Notes under the pieces: model-generated
What the model was told of the DNA's origin: nothing
What the model saw: only the letters and a program-made list of their open reading frames with translations
Database searches by the model: none
From: Stictocephala bisonia
Taxonomy: Eukaryota; Arthropoda; Insecta; Hemiptera; Membracidae
Length of the DNA stretch: 64,000 nt
Assembly (NCBI GenBank): GCA_035578905.1
Contig: JAQJVL010000796.1
Location: 309,061-373,060 of the forward strand
Direction of reading: 5' to 3'
Translations under genes and position numbers: made by a program
Shown here: in pieces, positions 10,701 to 24,811 of the stretch
Layout: each line of letters starts with the position of its first letter
Numbering within the stretch: position 1 is the stretch's first letter

Positions 10701-13700
10701 TCGATGAATTGCAATTAGAAAACATGTTATATGAAAGCGCATTAATAAAATTTTACGTTATATATAGTTAACTTTATACATGTTCAAAAGCGTAAAAATA
10801 ACTTTTGTTGCTTATGCCAGAACACAGAGCTTACCCTTCTTCACCCTCGGGTCCCTTCATGTCTCAACCCCAAAGTACTTGTGACAACGGGTTTACTTGC
10901 TCTCTCTCTCTGGAACAGTTCGTCTGAGAAATTTACTTTTATAAAGAAACATTTTTATTGACATTTCAATTATATTGTGAAAAAATAAGCCGGGAGGTTA
11001 CTTTTTTTAAATACAAAATAAGTATTCTAATAAATATATATGAATTTTTTGTATAATCCCTGAAGTCAATGCTATTAAATAAATCTTTTAAATCTTAATG
11101 ACTTTTAGCTATTTGATAAACAATACTACGTGCAGAGTTGTATACTTTACTCTTCATAGCTTTATTTAAAATCCAAACCAACACTGTATGGTGTTTATAT
11201 TGGAAGCAGTTAATAATTTTATATAAATTGTTATTTTTATAATACTTCAAGGAAGTTTTATATTATACATTAATTCTTATCATTAAACGTTACTAAACAA
11301 TATAAACAGCTATTCCGTTTAGTTAATCTCGGAATTGCGGGAAGTCTATCCAAACAACGGATCACATAATTACAGAGTGCCCCCTGGGCTCTTTTACGGA
11401 GGGATTGGTCAGCATACATAGTATCAGTGAGGCAGGTGTTAGATGGCTCGATTGATTGTACTTAGCTTCATGATAGGAGATCACTTTACATTTTATAATC
11501 AATGAATATATAATCATGACTTTTGGATATTTATCTAAATATAAATGGCAGCTTTATAATTAACAAATTGTTGCTGACAACAAACCATGCGATGTATGTA
11601 ATCTCGCATAACGTAGATCGTAAATCTCTAAATCTAGTGAACGTAACTCTCTAAAACAACACGGAACTGAGAGTAGGACAATCCAGTTGTTGTATGATGA
11701 GATCCTAAATGGAATTGCCATTTCCAAATTAGTTTTTCATGAACTGTTGAAATATGTTTAGCCTTATACTGTTTACTGTTTGTCATACATAAACTAACCA
11801 GCCATTTATATTTAGTAATTAAATGTTTTATTTAAAAGATTGTATTTTAGTATCTTATTTATTAAATGGTATAAATTAGTTTTTCTTTTCCAAAAGAATA
11901 CATAATTTTACAAGGCATAGTAAGATTTTAACAATTCAGTTAATAGCAGTTATTTAGTAACAAGTATATTTAATTTATTGAAATTATAACGGATACATAT
12001 TATTTATATATAACATTATTTTACTAAAAATATAAAGCATGATTTATTGAAGAATATTATACATTAGATGATAAATTAAATTTAAGAATTAAATAAGAAT
12101 TCTTAAATTCTTAGTTTAAGACTAAAATAATCTCAGAGTACAAAATTGGTTTAATCAATTATTTGTAGCTAATTGATCATAATTGTGGCATAGTATATGT
12201 TTAGATTGGCAATAGTCTCATTTATATAAAAAACCTTACAACCTTAAGGTTTAAAATAAATATATCAATAATAAACTATAACTTATGATGAAACTAAATA
12301 TGTATGTACCATTTTATTCCTTAAATATGGGCTGAAATGCAAATAAGTAATAATACAATGCATAGAAAATAATATTGTGTTATACGGTTGGAATTAAATC
12401 ATTGATTGAGATGTGTTAAACCAACTTATACTTATTTTAATATGAACATTTTAATCGTCTAGGTTGAATAACTGCTAATAAAATAACTGGTCGTTTCAAC
12501 TTATATTGACATTGTTTTAATTTCATATTTGTTTATATAACTAATATTGACATCATGATGACAACAATTGAAACATTCTAACTGCATATAGAACACTATA
12601 AATATAGGGTTTTATACCTTTGATAAATGATTAAAATTGGGGTGTTTGAATTCTTATTTGAAGAATAACTTTAAACTGTTTTTCCAAATCTTATACAATA
12701 TTTTTCCAAAGCATTAAAACCTAACAAATAATTTGAAGATTCATTTTTATTGATAAAAAAATGATTTATATATTGATAAAGAGGCGTAGCAAAGTATTTA
12801 AATAGTCTAGAAATGAATTTAAAAGTTATATGAGTAACACAAAAGTTATATCGTTCCAGAAACTAATTTATTTTTAAACAATGAAACACTGTTAATATTA
12901 TTGAAACAATGCACAAGATAAAACTTGGGGTTGATAATTATTTGAGTGGGCCTGAGTCGTTAGTCATTCAACGACCTAAAGCCTTAATGAAGCTGCTTGA
13001 TTCTTTGTTAATAAAAGAGCTGGCTAATGTTACCTCTTTTGTTTCAAATTCCTATCCGTGTTTTTATCACCTCAGATAATACTATTTCATTGGTACAATA
13101 ACATTATAATTAATCAGGTTTACTAAAATAATTTTGTGGGCTAATTTGCATCAGCATAATGTAAATCATTACTAAAATAGTAAAATTTTAAATATTATTT
13201 TTTAAACTTAAAAGAACATATTTTTAGTTGATTGGTTACATTTTTAGTGGCACTTATTATTATTAATATAGCCCAAATTTGTGATTAAGTAAATAGTGAA
13301 TCGATGTTTTTATGTTCATTAAGATTATTAAAACAGTTTTCCTTTAGAATTTCTGGTTATGTTAACTCTTAAGACACATGAATTTTATGTCCTTATTATG
13401 GTTAAGGTCTGTTGATATTATACTTTTTAGCAGGAATTGTTATGAAATTCAAGTTTAATTGAAAAATTTTAGTATTTATTTTAAAATACCATTAATAAGT
13501 TTGTGTGTTAGGTTGTACTTGACGTCACATCATTGATACGTACTTGAATTAATACTTTTTTATTTTGGTTTAATATATTTTACTATAACATTAATACTTA
13601 CATATATAATAAATGTATTTATAATTTCTGATTTTAATGTACACGATACTAAACATTTTATCCTTAAAATTAAATAAATACAAATAAATAGAAGTAAAAA

Positions 13701-14924
13701 AACTTCCTTAAACCTAATAATTCTTTTCTTTTAAACGTAAACTGGTATTGTTTACTACCTCCTATCTAAAACGGGAGAACGTGTAGTTATTGAATCACAG
13801 TAGTACGTAGTTATCGTACAAAGAATTGTATATTTTAGTTTTTGAAATTTCTTTAATGTCTCTTATATGGACCTTTTAAAGTCTCCTTTCCTTTTAATAC
13901 TTTATTACTGTTTTAATTAGCTTTAAAAGTGATTTATCATAACTTATTAAACATAATTAGTATCATCAGGAAACGCACATTTTAATTTTAAAACAAATTA
14001 TATAACCAAAAAACTATTTAATATTTAATCGAACGGGTCAATAATGAAAATTCTTACAAACAATTATAGGTCAGGTTTAACAACCGTTGTTTTTATATAA
14101 AATATAATAGAAATTTAGCTACAGAATAAAGTGAAACAGAACGAAAAGAAATGGTTTAACCTTTATTAAAATTACAATTACCTATGTCATATTGAATTAG
14201 ACTATTTAATACAACCAACCAAGATGCTACTAGCAGGCTAAATTTTATAAGGTCTTTTAATCGTATTTTGACTTTTAAATTTTCATAAATTTTAGATGAA
14301 CTCTAGTTAAGTATTCAGTTTTATGTGAATATCATATAGGCTTAAGTTAGTCCTAAATCATTTTATACAAATCTACATAACTTATCTCAAATTTCATCGT
14401 TCAATGCCTATAATGTTTTCAGGTTAACAGTAATTTTTTATGTTTAGAACGCTGCTTTTAAAAATAAATACGTAAAAATATAATAATTTTAAATAACTTA
14501 TACATTTTTGTGATATTTTCTATATCAATAATTGTTATCATACACACAAAAATTTAATATACCAACAAGGACTTTTGTGGTCCTTTACATGCAAGTAGCC
14601 TTATGAGTATATTTAGTGGTAGTTGTTAATTTCTCTCATTATACTTATAAAAACAATTATTTTTAATAAGCACAAGAAACTTTATAACTTTACATAAACG
14701 TTTTTGTGAAGCAAATAACAGATAACAACGACACACTTAAATTGATAAGCAGTATTTATATTACTATTGTTACTAATTGAATACGGAACCTTAAACTTTC
14801 GTTATGGTTAGATACTTTACGAACATATTTCCTGTTTCTAACAAGTAATTACAAGGCTATCAAGAGTAGAGATAGCACTTACTAAGATCGTCATTGATTA
14901 TACGCCTTCGTGTAACATAGTGCA
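7701..14924. other. Long AT-rich spacer, no gene seen
   Basis: No coding frame over 60 codons and no element identified. Slightly GC-richer islands at 9,840-9,960, 10,800-10,930 (with a short CT run near 10,903) and 11,330-11,480 may be old repeat pieces, but I recognise no family in them. Confidence 0.6.
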
Positions 14925-15960
14925 AAATGGTGAAATGTGAGGATCTGTGTTTGGCGTTGGGAGTTAGTTGGCCAATTCCCTAAAACATAAAACTTATCGG
15001 CTGGAAACCAACTTGTATTTATCACTCGCTCCCTCTACTCGCTCTAATGAAATTGTTCAACACAGATCCACAAAGGTAAGTGAGATGTAAGGATCTATTG
15101 GTAAATATTAGGTAAGTGAAATGTAATGATCTGTATTTGACGTTTAGAGTTAATTGGCCAATTCCCTGCCACATAAAACTTATCGTCTGGAAACCAACTT
15201 GTTTTAACTCTACTCTCTCTAATGGAATTGTTCAACACAGATCCACAAAGGTAAGTGAGATGTAAGGATCTGTATTTGACATTTAGAGTTGGTTGGCCAA
15301 TTCCCTGAAACATAAAACTTATCGTCTAGAAACCAACTTGTATTTATCACTTTACTCTGTATAATAAAAGTGTTCATCACAGATCCACAAAGGTAAGTGA
15401 AATGTAAGGATCTGTACTTGACGTTTAGAGTTAGTTGGTCAGTTCCCTGAAACATAAAACTTATCGTCTGGAAACCAACTTGTATTTATCACTTTACCCT
15501 CTCTAATAAAATTTTTCAACACAAATCCACAAAGGTAAGTGAGATGTAAGGATCTGTATTTGATGTTTAGAGTTAATTGGCCGATTCCCTGTAATATAAA
15601 ACTTATCGTCTGGAAACCAACTTGTATTTATCACTCTACCCTCTCTAATGCAATTGTTCAACACAGATCCATAAAGGTAAGTGAAATGTAAGGGTCTGTA
15701 TTTGACGTTTAGAGTTAGTTGGCCAATTCCCTGAAACATGAAACTTATTGTCTGGAAATAGACTTGTATTTATCACTTTACCCTCTCTAATAAAATTGTT
15801 CAACACAGATCCACAAAGTTAAGTGAAATATAAGGATCTGTATTTGACGTTTAGAATTAGTTGGCCAATTCACTGAAACATGAAACTTATCGTCTGGAAA
15901 TCGACTTGTATTTACCACTACCCGCTCTAAAGGAAAAGTTCAACAGAGGTTGATTAAACG
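14925..15960. repeat. Satellite array, 142-bp unit, about 7 copies
   Basis: GGTAAGTGARATGTAAGGAT recurs at 15,250, 15,392, 15,534 and 15,676 with exact 142-bp spacing. A related start lies at 14,930, and a degenerate last unit begins at 15,818. One unit contains a 36-bp internal duplication (15,076-15,111). Units carry CCACAAAGGTAAGTGAG, a perfect AAG/GTAAGT splice-donor consensus, followed by a segment with TTGGCCAATTCCCTG. Minus-strand open frames of 72-78 codons in successive units are repeat artefacts: they begin at the ATG in the CAT of ACATAAAACTT. Confidence 0.95.
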
Positions 15961-16256
15961 TCATAATCAGTATTTTACATTAAAGACGTTTTTTAAACTT
16001 CAACACGATATACATTATGTGAAAATCAGTCCATATTAACCGTACATCATATCTGCAACTATAACATTTTACCACCTACAATGTACCATCACCAAATATG
16101 AAAAAAAATTGGTAACTTAGACACTCCTAACAATTAAAGCAATTAAATTGTCATTAATAGCCATTGATTACTTAAATTTGTTTATATATAATTATATTAA
16201 AAATAGTTTATATAACAATTATCAATATAAAATAATAATTACTAGAAAACATTTTA
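15961..16256. other. AT-rich spacer
   Basis: No gene or repeat recognised between the 142-bp satellite and the small inverted repeat. Confidence 0.5.
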
Positions 16257-16334
16257 ATTAATCCTCGAAAGATCATCATTTTAGTATATATATGTAAAAC
16301 AGTTGTACAACTGATGATGATCTCTGAAGATTAA
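16257..16334. repeat. Small inverted repeat with inner palindrome
   Basis: Arms ATTAATCCTCGAAAGATCATCAT (start 16,257) and ATGATGATCTCTGAAGATTAA (end 16,334) are imperfect reverse complements. Beside the right arm sits the perfect palindrome CAGTTGTACAACTG (16,300-16,313). Size suggests a relic of a foldback element. Confidence 0.6.
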
Positions 16335-18510
16335 AACAATGTTGTTTTATAAATCTTAAAAATATTGCAAAGTATTATCATTTTTTGTATGGTTGATTCA
16401 TTGCTTCAATAAAGATAACTGAGAGGAAAAAATGTTGCATCATACTATTTCCATACCAAATTTGTGTTTCTCCTTTAGTTTAGTTACAGCCACAATCCAA
16501 CAGTTTATTCTAAAGAATAAATGTCTTTATGACGATATTTAAATATTATACGTGTTTATAATAATTTATTATCGTGGCTTTGTATGTGTTTGTCTAACAC
16601 TATATATTAATAAAATACATATTTATTAACTGGAAAAATTTTTAAACTCTATGGAATAATTTAACATAGAGGATACATATGTTAATTTTCTATACTAAAT
16701 TTACTATACACATACTACTCCAATTTATGTCTATAAAGTGATTCTTTAGTACAAATGGCAAATGAAATCTAATAAATTATCATAAAAATATATCAGCAAA
16801 AATTAAAAAATGTAAACCAACATTTTACATTAAAAATACATTAATAAACTTAGGAATAGATACAAAACAAACATAATGCAATTATAAAGTAGTTTGAAAA
16901 CGTTATATAGATCCAGTTTTCTTCAAATGAGATAAGTATTACAGAAGTGTCGTGAAGTTCTTCTTAAACAACTTCATAAAAAACTAAATTGAGTTTTGAT
17001 GTTTCACATTCACTTGTATTTGACTACCGCTATTTATATCATAATTCCGTATAGTTTTTATAAGCTTTTAACCATATAACATACATACAGTACATCTTCA
17101 AGGTTATAAAGATATAATACATTTGAATAATTAGAAGTAACTGTGTATTTACAATAGGTATAAGTAAATAAAAATTACACAATATACCACTCTTTTAATA
17201 CAGAAATATGGAAGTTCATAAGAACAATAAAATTTTAAACATCGTCCAACATATGAAAATAATGATAATTTGAAAAAAAGGTAAGTTTAAGTAAAAAAAT
17301 CCCCAAAAAAACAAAACCAAATAAGTGTGTTGTATTCAATATATTTCCAACAGTAATGACAGAATTAATATAAAATATGTAGCAATCTGAGATTACAAAA
17401 TCTGTTTCTCTATTATTTATTACTTGAGACATATATTGGGTGATTATGTCTAACTTATTGATGACACACAAAAAATTTACGTTTGAAAAAAATAACTATG
17501 ACATGTATACAAGATGTTGTAAGAAACGTTTAACTATGCAAAGGATTACTATGTTATATATCAAGTAAACAATTATTACGGACTGATTCATGGGAATTTC
17601 TTTCAGTGTGTCAGTCGATACAACTATTTGCCTACTTTGTGTGAAATGATAAATACCACATTGTTACTGATATTGTTAGCATTATTAACTGTATGTATTA
17701 GAACCGCATACAGTGGTTCGTAACGAGTGGCTCCGTCACGAAAACATGCAAATTATCTTGAAAACTTACGTCAGTTTTGACTCATTTCAGTATCTGTACG
17801 TGAGAATAAAGTTTTACGGCATAATTTTTAGTACGAAATTGATTTGTAATGTCAAAGCAAGCCACTTGGTTACTTGTATAAACTAAATATTGTGTCTGTA
17901 TAAAGGTAAATTAAAAAAATAAAGAGAGTATAGTTTTTCCTAGTCACACCAAATCATTAAACACATGTTTATTTTACTATAATAACTGTAGGAAACGTGT
18001 AGTTTTATTCTCACTTAAATAATAAAAAAATATTATATCCAGTTCTGTACTTGCAAGTAACAATAATTTATGCATTGTTTCTGCTTAAATATACTATTCA
18101 TAGGCGAATAGTTTCTCTATAATCGATTTGAAATTATTGTTGATAATCTCCACATAAATTACATTAGAGATTAGATAATTCTAAGTTTAGTTATACAAAG
18201 TAACTGATAAAAGTGACCTCGTAATACCATGAAAAAAAATTAAATGTTACTTTTTCACGTAAATTGAATCTGCGGTGGTGTTGACTTGGGTATGCTAACT
18301 TTGAAGCTGCTATATGTTTTATTGTCTTGTTTTACTGTCTCTATGTTTTATAGTGAAAAGAAATAACGTTGCCATTTCTGTCAGCTTAAAAACGCAAACT
18401 ACAAATAATGTTGAAAATATACTCTTTGTTGTAATTTTATTACGCTATTTTTTAAATATCTACTTTAACTCGAATGTTCAAAAAACTTAACTAACTTTAA
18501 TTCATTTTCG
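16335..18510. other. AT-rich spacer, no gene seen
   Basis: Only a 78-codon minus-strand frame at 17,235-17,471 with no recognisable motif and a hydrophobic, low-complexity makeup; treated as chance. Confidence 0.55.
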
Positions 18511-18690
18511 GAAGAGCTGTAGCGCATTGGCTATGGCGATGCCTTTTTCTACGCAATGAGTCCGGGTTCGATTTCCAACATGACCACCAAAATGTTTGCT
18601 CTACCACTTACGTGGTTTGGAAGTCACTTTAAGCCATTGGCCACTACGTTAGGTGCTGGACAGAGCTACAATTAGCCCTACATTTTTTTA
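18511..18690 (+). mobile_element. tRNA-derived SINE copy
   Basis: Box A-like TAGCGCATTGG at 18,521 and a good box B GGTTCGATTTC at 18,565, 44 bp apart. Downstream, CTTACGTGGTTTGGAAGTCA followed by TTTAAGCC matches the central block of the SINE at 7,290-7,320 (CTACGTGGTTCGGATTCCAC, TTAAGC). It is not a tRNA gene: no acceptor or anticodon fold can be closed around the boxes and the sequence runs on into the central domain. Confidence 0.75.
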
Positions 18691-19159
18691 TTATGCAAGG
18701 TGTGAATCAAATATTTTAAATAATGTAACTTATTGTGATATGAATCAAGATTAAACATTGCATTAACCAAATTATGTCATGCTGAATTATATTTTTGCTG
18801 TTCAGAACAATTTTATTGAGTTATAATTTTTTTTTATACAGCACGATCTTTTATAACTGTATCGTATTGGCTGACATTTTAAAAATAAATGGAATATATA
18901 AAACTATACTAACTGGCATTTTTTAAAGTGTACTAATATAAAGATGTTTTGAAAGTGTTTTGCTCTGCTTGGTAAACTATTTTACCAATACAGTACTTGT
19001 ATTACATTTCGTTTTGTTTATTATTGCAAAAGACAATTAACATTAAATTGCACAAGTCATTAGTTATTATATCTTACATTTAGACAATCATTCACATAAG
19101 ACACTTTCAAACTTACAATTGATCATACAATCACTCTCGCAATCATCGATCACTAATTT

Positions 19160-19335
19160 TCACCCACTTTTAGCAGGGGGCAGTCTTTAAATTGGTCTAC
19201 CAGTTCACATCCAGAAATTCACCCTCGCTGTAAAACGTTTAAGGTGAGTTTGAACATCTTGGGTGTTTTGGAGTTTTTAGATGATAGAGATAATCTGTTT
19301 ATTAGGCAAACCCTCTTAAGATGGCTTATATTATG
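19160..19335 (+). other. Unassigned open frame with splice-site-like edges
   Basis: From about 19,161 to 19,335 one plus frame stays open for some 57 codons without an ATG; it contains HPEIHPRCKTF and FLDDRDNLFI. CCCACTTTTAG precedes it like a splice acceptor and AAGGTGAGT follows at 19,239-19,247 like a donor, giving a possible exon of about 70 nt. Composition is less AT-rich than the neighbourhood. I do not recognise the protein. It lies just left of the assembly gap, so a continuation may be hidden. A chance frame or old transposon piece is equally possible. Confidence 0.2.
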
Positions 19336-19383
19336 ATCGATGTAAACATTTATTTATTAAGGATATACATAGTGGATTACCAT

Positions 19384-19505
19384 NNNNNNNNNNNNNNNNN
19401 NNNNNNNNNNNNNNNNNNNNNNNNNNNNNNNNNNNNNNNNNNNNNNNNNNNNNNNNNNNNNNNNNNNNNNNNNNNNNNNNNNNNNNNNNNNNNNNNNNNN
19501 NNNNN
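19384..19505. other. Assembly gap (122 N)
   Basis: Run of N; the true sequence and length are unknown. Any open frame drawn across it is meaningless. Confidence 1.
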
Positions 19506-22367
19506 ACATAATCACTCTATGAAATTTCTAAGAACTAATTACTAATGAGTTTTCAGTGGATAAAATACAAGTATCTATTTTTAGTGATAAGTTTAGGATT
19601 GATTTTAGAATGAATTGTTTAACCCTATATCTTTACATGATCGTAATAGTAATACAACATTTGCAACGATTTTATTTAATTAGTCGCATATCTATTGGTA
19701 TTGAATTGTAAATAACATTTCGGTATTATTGGCAATCCGTCAATATACGTACCATATATGATGGGGCCAATATGTATTAATCAAAGCGCTTCAACGATAT
19801 ATGTAGATGAAGGTCTTATTGAGGCGTATTCAATATAGTAGCATACGCTTTGAATATTCAATCGGGCTGTACAAAGGAGAATGCTTTAGGCGTAGGTTAA
19901 ATTCAATTTCAAATATATGTATTACTTGCAAAAAGACAATTTATACAAACAGTTTCCATTAATCGCTCTAGCTCAAGGCTTCTTCAGAGAACAACTATAA
20001 TAATTTCTTCACAGTTATGTGTAGTAATTTATTATTGTTAAACATATCCATAACTAATATAATAGACTTTTTTAGGATCTTACTTATTTCAAAACAATAC
20101 TAGTGTAACAATACTGTAAGGAGATTAGTACAGTTTAATGCAGTATAAATTATATATAATAAAAATAACGTTTTATAATGTTATGTCTAAATATAATTTA
20201 ACCATTGGCTAACCACTGTAATCATTTTAACATAGAAATACTGTATGAAATAAATATAATCAAGTTTTATTTAATATTTAATTATGAAATTTTGATAAAA
20301 TATTACTTCACATTACTTTTTAAACAATTAAAAAAGTGTTGTTTGGAGGCACTACTAATAATATTAGCTATTTTATCCCTTAAAAACCACCTTGATTAAA
20401 TAAATTATATATCGACAAAAAAAACTAATTTTTTAAACCTAAAGCTTATAATTTCGATTTTAGTCATTTTAAAATAAATATTAAAAATCCTTTCGCATTA
20501 TCCTTGATTATTTTACTAATTACAAAATTAATTGTTTAATATTTTTAACCTAAATTACAAAGTTCAAGGAGCTTTAATCAGCCTAATACTCTACACTAGG
20601 TTTCAAAATGTTCCTTATAAAAAAATTGATTAATTAACACGTGCCGACGTCCAAGAGGGACCCCAATCTGGAATCTAGAGCATGCACTCAGTTCCAGAAA
20701 GCACTTTAAGTAAAGAAAGCCAATTCAGTTCCAACCTAAAGTTCGTAGAGGGAAACCTCCAGACAAGATGAGTTGCTGAATTACTCCTTAAACAGTTTTT
20801 GGCCTAATTAGTGATCGTCAATTGTTGTTCCTTACAAATAGCATCATAAAAAACTATGGTAACCGTCGAGGTTGGATGGTTTAGCATTGAGTAGTTTCTA
20901 AGAAACAAATTTAATGAGGTTTTGTAGTATCCATCATGAGAACAAATAACTCTTACTAAATTTGTTAAAGGGAGGATTAATTTTAAATGTTTTCTTCATC
21001 TCATATGTATAGTATATATTATAATTCTTCATTTTACAATAAAAAAAAAGAATGTGTATTTTTCAAAAAGTGAAAGAAGAAATTTGATTTCAGGATGTAA
21101 TAAAGAGAAGTTAGTCTCAATGGCAACAACAATAATATTTTAAATTTAAATTGTAATTTATTTTCTATGGATAAATTAGTTAGACTTTAAGTAATTTCTA
21201 AAAACATTAAACATATCTTAAGTAGATACCATTAAAAAATAATTACACTAGAACAATCTATCCAATAAAAAACATTACTGGCAATTGTTTCCAGCACTAT
21301 CGTAATGTAACGTAAGTTGAAAACATTTTAGTGGAACCACTCTATATGTTATGTACATAAATATTTCATAGATCAAACAACGGGGTTGTAAATACATAGT
21401 TAAATACAAGTACATGAATATATTTCCAACTATGCAACGACTAAAATACGATTTAACTTTATAATACATTTTTTGGTATCATAGTAATTCATTTGAAAAA
21501 TTAAATTAGGTTTTTATAATGTACATATAACTGTCATTATTGCAGTGACTCTGATAGTATCTGATTGTAAAAATCATACATAGTAAACCATTATTTTCTG
21601 TTACATTTTAAATCAAAAACAGTTTTACAAGATAATGGTAGTATGGAGATAATCGTCAAGTGGATAAAAAATAAAATGTTTGATATAACAAGAACTATAT
21701 TATAAAATAACATCTTTAAGATTTAGGCTCGTATAACTAGTGGCTTGTAAGGAAAAAAGCCCCTGAATAAATAAAATACAAATGTTGTTGTTAAATATTT
21801 TATGTATGATGTTTAATTATTAATAGTTTTGTAAAACTCAAACATAAAGTTGCCCATGTTAAACACTGGTTTGTTCAGTTGAACACCAGCTTCTTTAAAG
21901 GTATTGGCCTTGTGCCTCGTTAATTTGAGTATAAAACATCAATAGCTGGAATATGCATTTGTATTTTTAACAGTTGGAATATTTAATGCATACTACCACA
22001 GTGTAAAACACTCAAAAGATAGAAACCTTCTTCCCTTAAGATTATCATAGGATCTTTGAGGGCTAATGGGGCGGTGCCCTTAAGAAGGATGACAAAACTT
22101 TTATTTTTCTCGCCATTTGATGAGCTTTAAAATGAGCCATTTCCGAAGGCTGTAGGTGAAGTATAATGCGGGAATTAGGACGCAACTGATTTGCATTACG
22201 AAATTAAAATGTATAGATTAATTTATTGTTTACGTAATAGTATATTTCATAACAAGAGTGGAAAGTGGGGTTTTGCATGCTCGAGACCATATGTTTGAAG
22301 TGCGAGACTTGTCGAGCACTTCAATTGGTCGAGAATATACAAAACACTTTCACTCGAGTTTTGAACG
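19506..22367. other. AT-rich spacer with two GC-richer islands
   Basis: No gene. Islands at 20,640-20,800 and 22,040-22,330 have higher GC and look like old repeat fragments; the second contains CTCGAGACC and GACTTGTCGAGCACTTC words, partly self-complementary. No family assigned. Confidence 0.5.
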
Positions 22368-22545
22368 ATATTTTCACTACACTACGGAATAAAAACAGGT
22401 GTTGTTGACTGTGGAAAATTTTCGGTTGTAAAAAATGTTACTTTCGGTAGTAAACAATAGACAGCTGTTGAAAATATGATGTTTCTCAGGTTGTAAACAC
22501 ATAACTAAAACAGCTGAACTCATAGTAGTGTAGTGAAAATGTATT
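22368..22545. mobile_element. Possible MITE with 16-bp terminal inverted repeats
   Basis: ATTTTCACTACACTAC near 22,370 and GTAGTGTAGTGAAAAT ending near 22,541 are perfect reverse complements enclosing about 140 bp without coding capacity. This is the architecture of a short non-autonomous DNA transposon. No clear target duplication could be fixed, so a chance or partial element remains possible. Confidence 0.5.
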
Positions 22546-23028
22546 GATCTCACAGTGTAAAGAATGGACTCTTACTGTAATATAATATTTAATTTTACTG
22601 TATAGTCAAAACTATTTTATTTTCAATGTTGATATTTTATTTTCGTGTAAATAAATATTTTCCAATAATTACTATAGCAAATTAATACATTTAACTATGC
22701 TTTTCTTGCATTTTTTTACTGTAGAAATTTACTAATTTTCTTCCTGCTTAAACTTTATTTTATCGTAACAAATACGATTATGATGAATCCATGAACAGAG
22801 ATGAACACTTAGAATTCAACCCATGTTCAACTCAGTACATTATTGAATCAGCCCTAACACAGCCTTCAATTTACATATCGTTTAATATGCTATGTATCGT
22901 ACATTATACCAAATAGACCCTACAATCTTGAAATTATATACGTATTTTCAGGCATAGTAGTTTTAAGGATAGTAACACAATCCCAGACAGCAGAAAAAGA
23001 AAAAAAAAAAAAAACAGACACATACTAC

Positions 23029-23334
23029 ATGACCTATATTTGCAACCTCTTGCACCTAAATGACCTAAAGACCTTTGTGAGGTGCAAGTGTCTCATGGAA
23101 AATATTTATTCACTTGACAGTATCTGCTCGCAGTGGGAAATAACCCTGGTTTCCATCGATCAGGGACAAATTTTAAGCATTTCACTGCTCGTTTTACTAC
23201 TTAAACTTTCCTATTGCCTGTGGTCATTCGTGTTATATTTGTGGCCATTAATTCGTATGTGGAATTTCATTTTACCTATTATCCTTTTAAAAATCTGTTT
23301 TAACTCCTTAGGGATCATCCCTCGATGTGATTAA
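23029..23334 (+). CDS. Hypothetical 101-codon open frame, not recognised
   Basis: Open from an ATG at 23,029 to TGA at 23,332. The product would have a C-terminal hydrophobic half (ISLLVLLLKLSYCLWSFVLYLW and a second segment near IILLKICF) that could form two membrane helices, and several cysteines in the N-terminal half. A run of about 17 A precedes it at 22,996-23,018. No domain is recognised, no splice or promoter context supports it, and hydrophobic frames arise easily from T-rich DNA. It is the longest frame in this part of the window, which is the only reason to list it. Confidence 0.12.
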   Translation: MTYICNLLHLNDLKTFVRCKCLMENIYSLDSICSQWEITLVSIDQGQILSISLLVLLLKLSYCLWSFVLYLWPLIRMWNFILPIILLKICFNSLGIIPRCD

Positions 23335-24811
23335 CCAATTCTATTTACTTTTCAAAGTATTTGTTTAAGCAATGTATCCATGTTTTACAAGTTACTACAA
23401 TAGATAAAAAACTAATATTTATCAATCTTAATTTGTAAATATAATTTACATAAAATTTTTACCGCTATAACATTTTGAAATCGCCTTTGTGCAAAATAAT
23501 TTTCATATGAAATACTTATTAAATATTATATTTTAAATACTTATTAAAAACTCAATAGGTCAAGTTTGATTAACAACTTGACCTAAGCTTAGGATTTTAT
23601 GCACTCATTGTGAGCCGTCCTACGAATGAGATAAAAACCTGATAAACACTTACAAAAATATATCTTTTTGAGTAGTAATAATAAATCAAGTTATATTGTT
23701 TTATTGGTAATGGTGAAACACTTGTTAAACAGTTCTCAAAATGTACAATCACACTGTATATAATATTAGTTTATTATTAGCAAAAAAAAAAAAAATTAAC
23801 ATTATCATTGAAAAATTAATAATATATGTGATGCCTATAAGTTTGGATGCAGCTGCATATAGTTTGTAAATATTCTATTCTAAATGAGCCAGCGTCTTCA
23901 GAGTCTTCAGCGTCTGTTGAATGTATATTTTTACTCAATCCCATCCACTACATATAAGAAATAAAACATGTAAATGTGTACGTATAAATTAAATATCTAC
24001 AAGTATACAACAGATATAAAAATGTATTGTAAATTTCCGCTATTGTCAAACATTGTAGCAAAAACAGAATTTAATTATAACTTTACCGACCAGCTGGTAT
24101 CATCTGGCACTTGAAACTGAATTTCTCTTCAAACCAAGTGCCTACTTACTGAGCATGTTTTATCAATTAATTGCTTTCCCTTATTTACAAACTTTAAAGT
24201 TGATAAAAAATATCGTTAATAATTATAACAAATGTTATAAAGTTAAGAATTTAAATTTTTTTTTATATTTTCAATGTTACTTACGTATTATGGGACAAAA
24301 TATATTTATATTGAGCTATTTCTAATTAAATATTTGAGATAAAATATTATTTTTTATTAATTGTGTTTATTATTGTTTATTAAATATTACTTTTTTAAAT
24401 ATTCTGAATTAATTATAACGATTTTATATTTTGTGATGAGATAAAATTGTTGGAAAATATACAACATTTACAAACCTTAATCAACTATTATATATTATTA
24501 AATAATTATTGTTCTGTCCAAACTTTCCTAAAAAAATAATCTAGTCTTAAACGTCTGCATCTTTAGGATATTTATGCTTTAGAATAAATGTGACCAAGTA
24601 AATACCCTAATTCATAAATCCAAGTGACCGGTGTCGTTACTAAAAACTAAAGTTTCCAGAAATGACCGTGTTAAAGAAAGCTTACAATATGTACATCTTC
24701 TTTGACGTTTTGACCTTGCTGTTTTGTGGATATCTAAAATTTTCAGTGGTATTTCTGATCTTGACAATGTTATTAGAAATGGTAAAAAATAAGCTTTTAT
24801 ATTGCAAGGTC

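Noticed and set aside
15095..15739. Minus-strand frames of 72-78 codons in tandem
   Set aside because: They are the same satellite unit translated repeatedly; no codon bias or domain, and they vanish when the unit is diverged.
18511..18690. tRNA gene
   Set aside because: Box A and B are present, but no cloverleaf closes and the downstream part matches another SINE copy.
19321..19545. 74-codon frame spanning the N run
   Set aside because: More than half of it is unknown bases.
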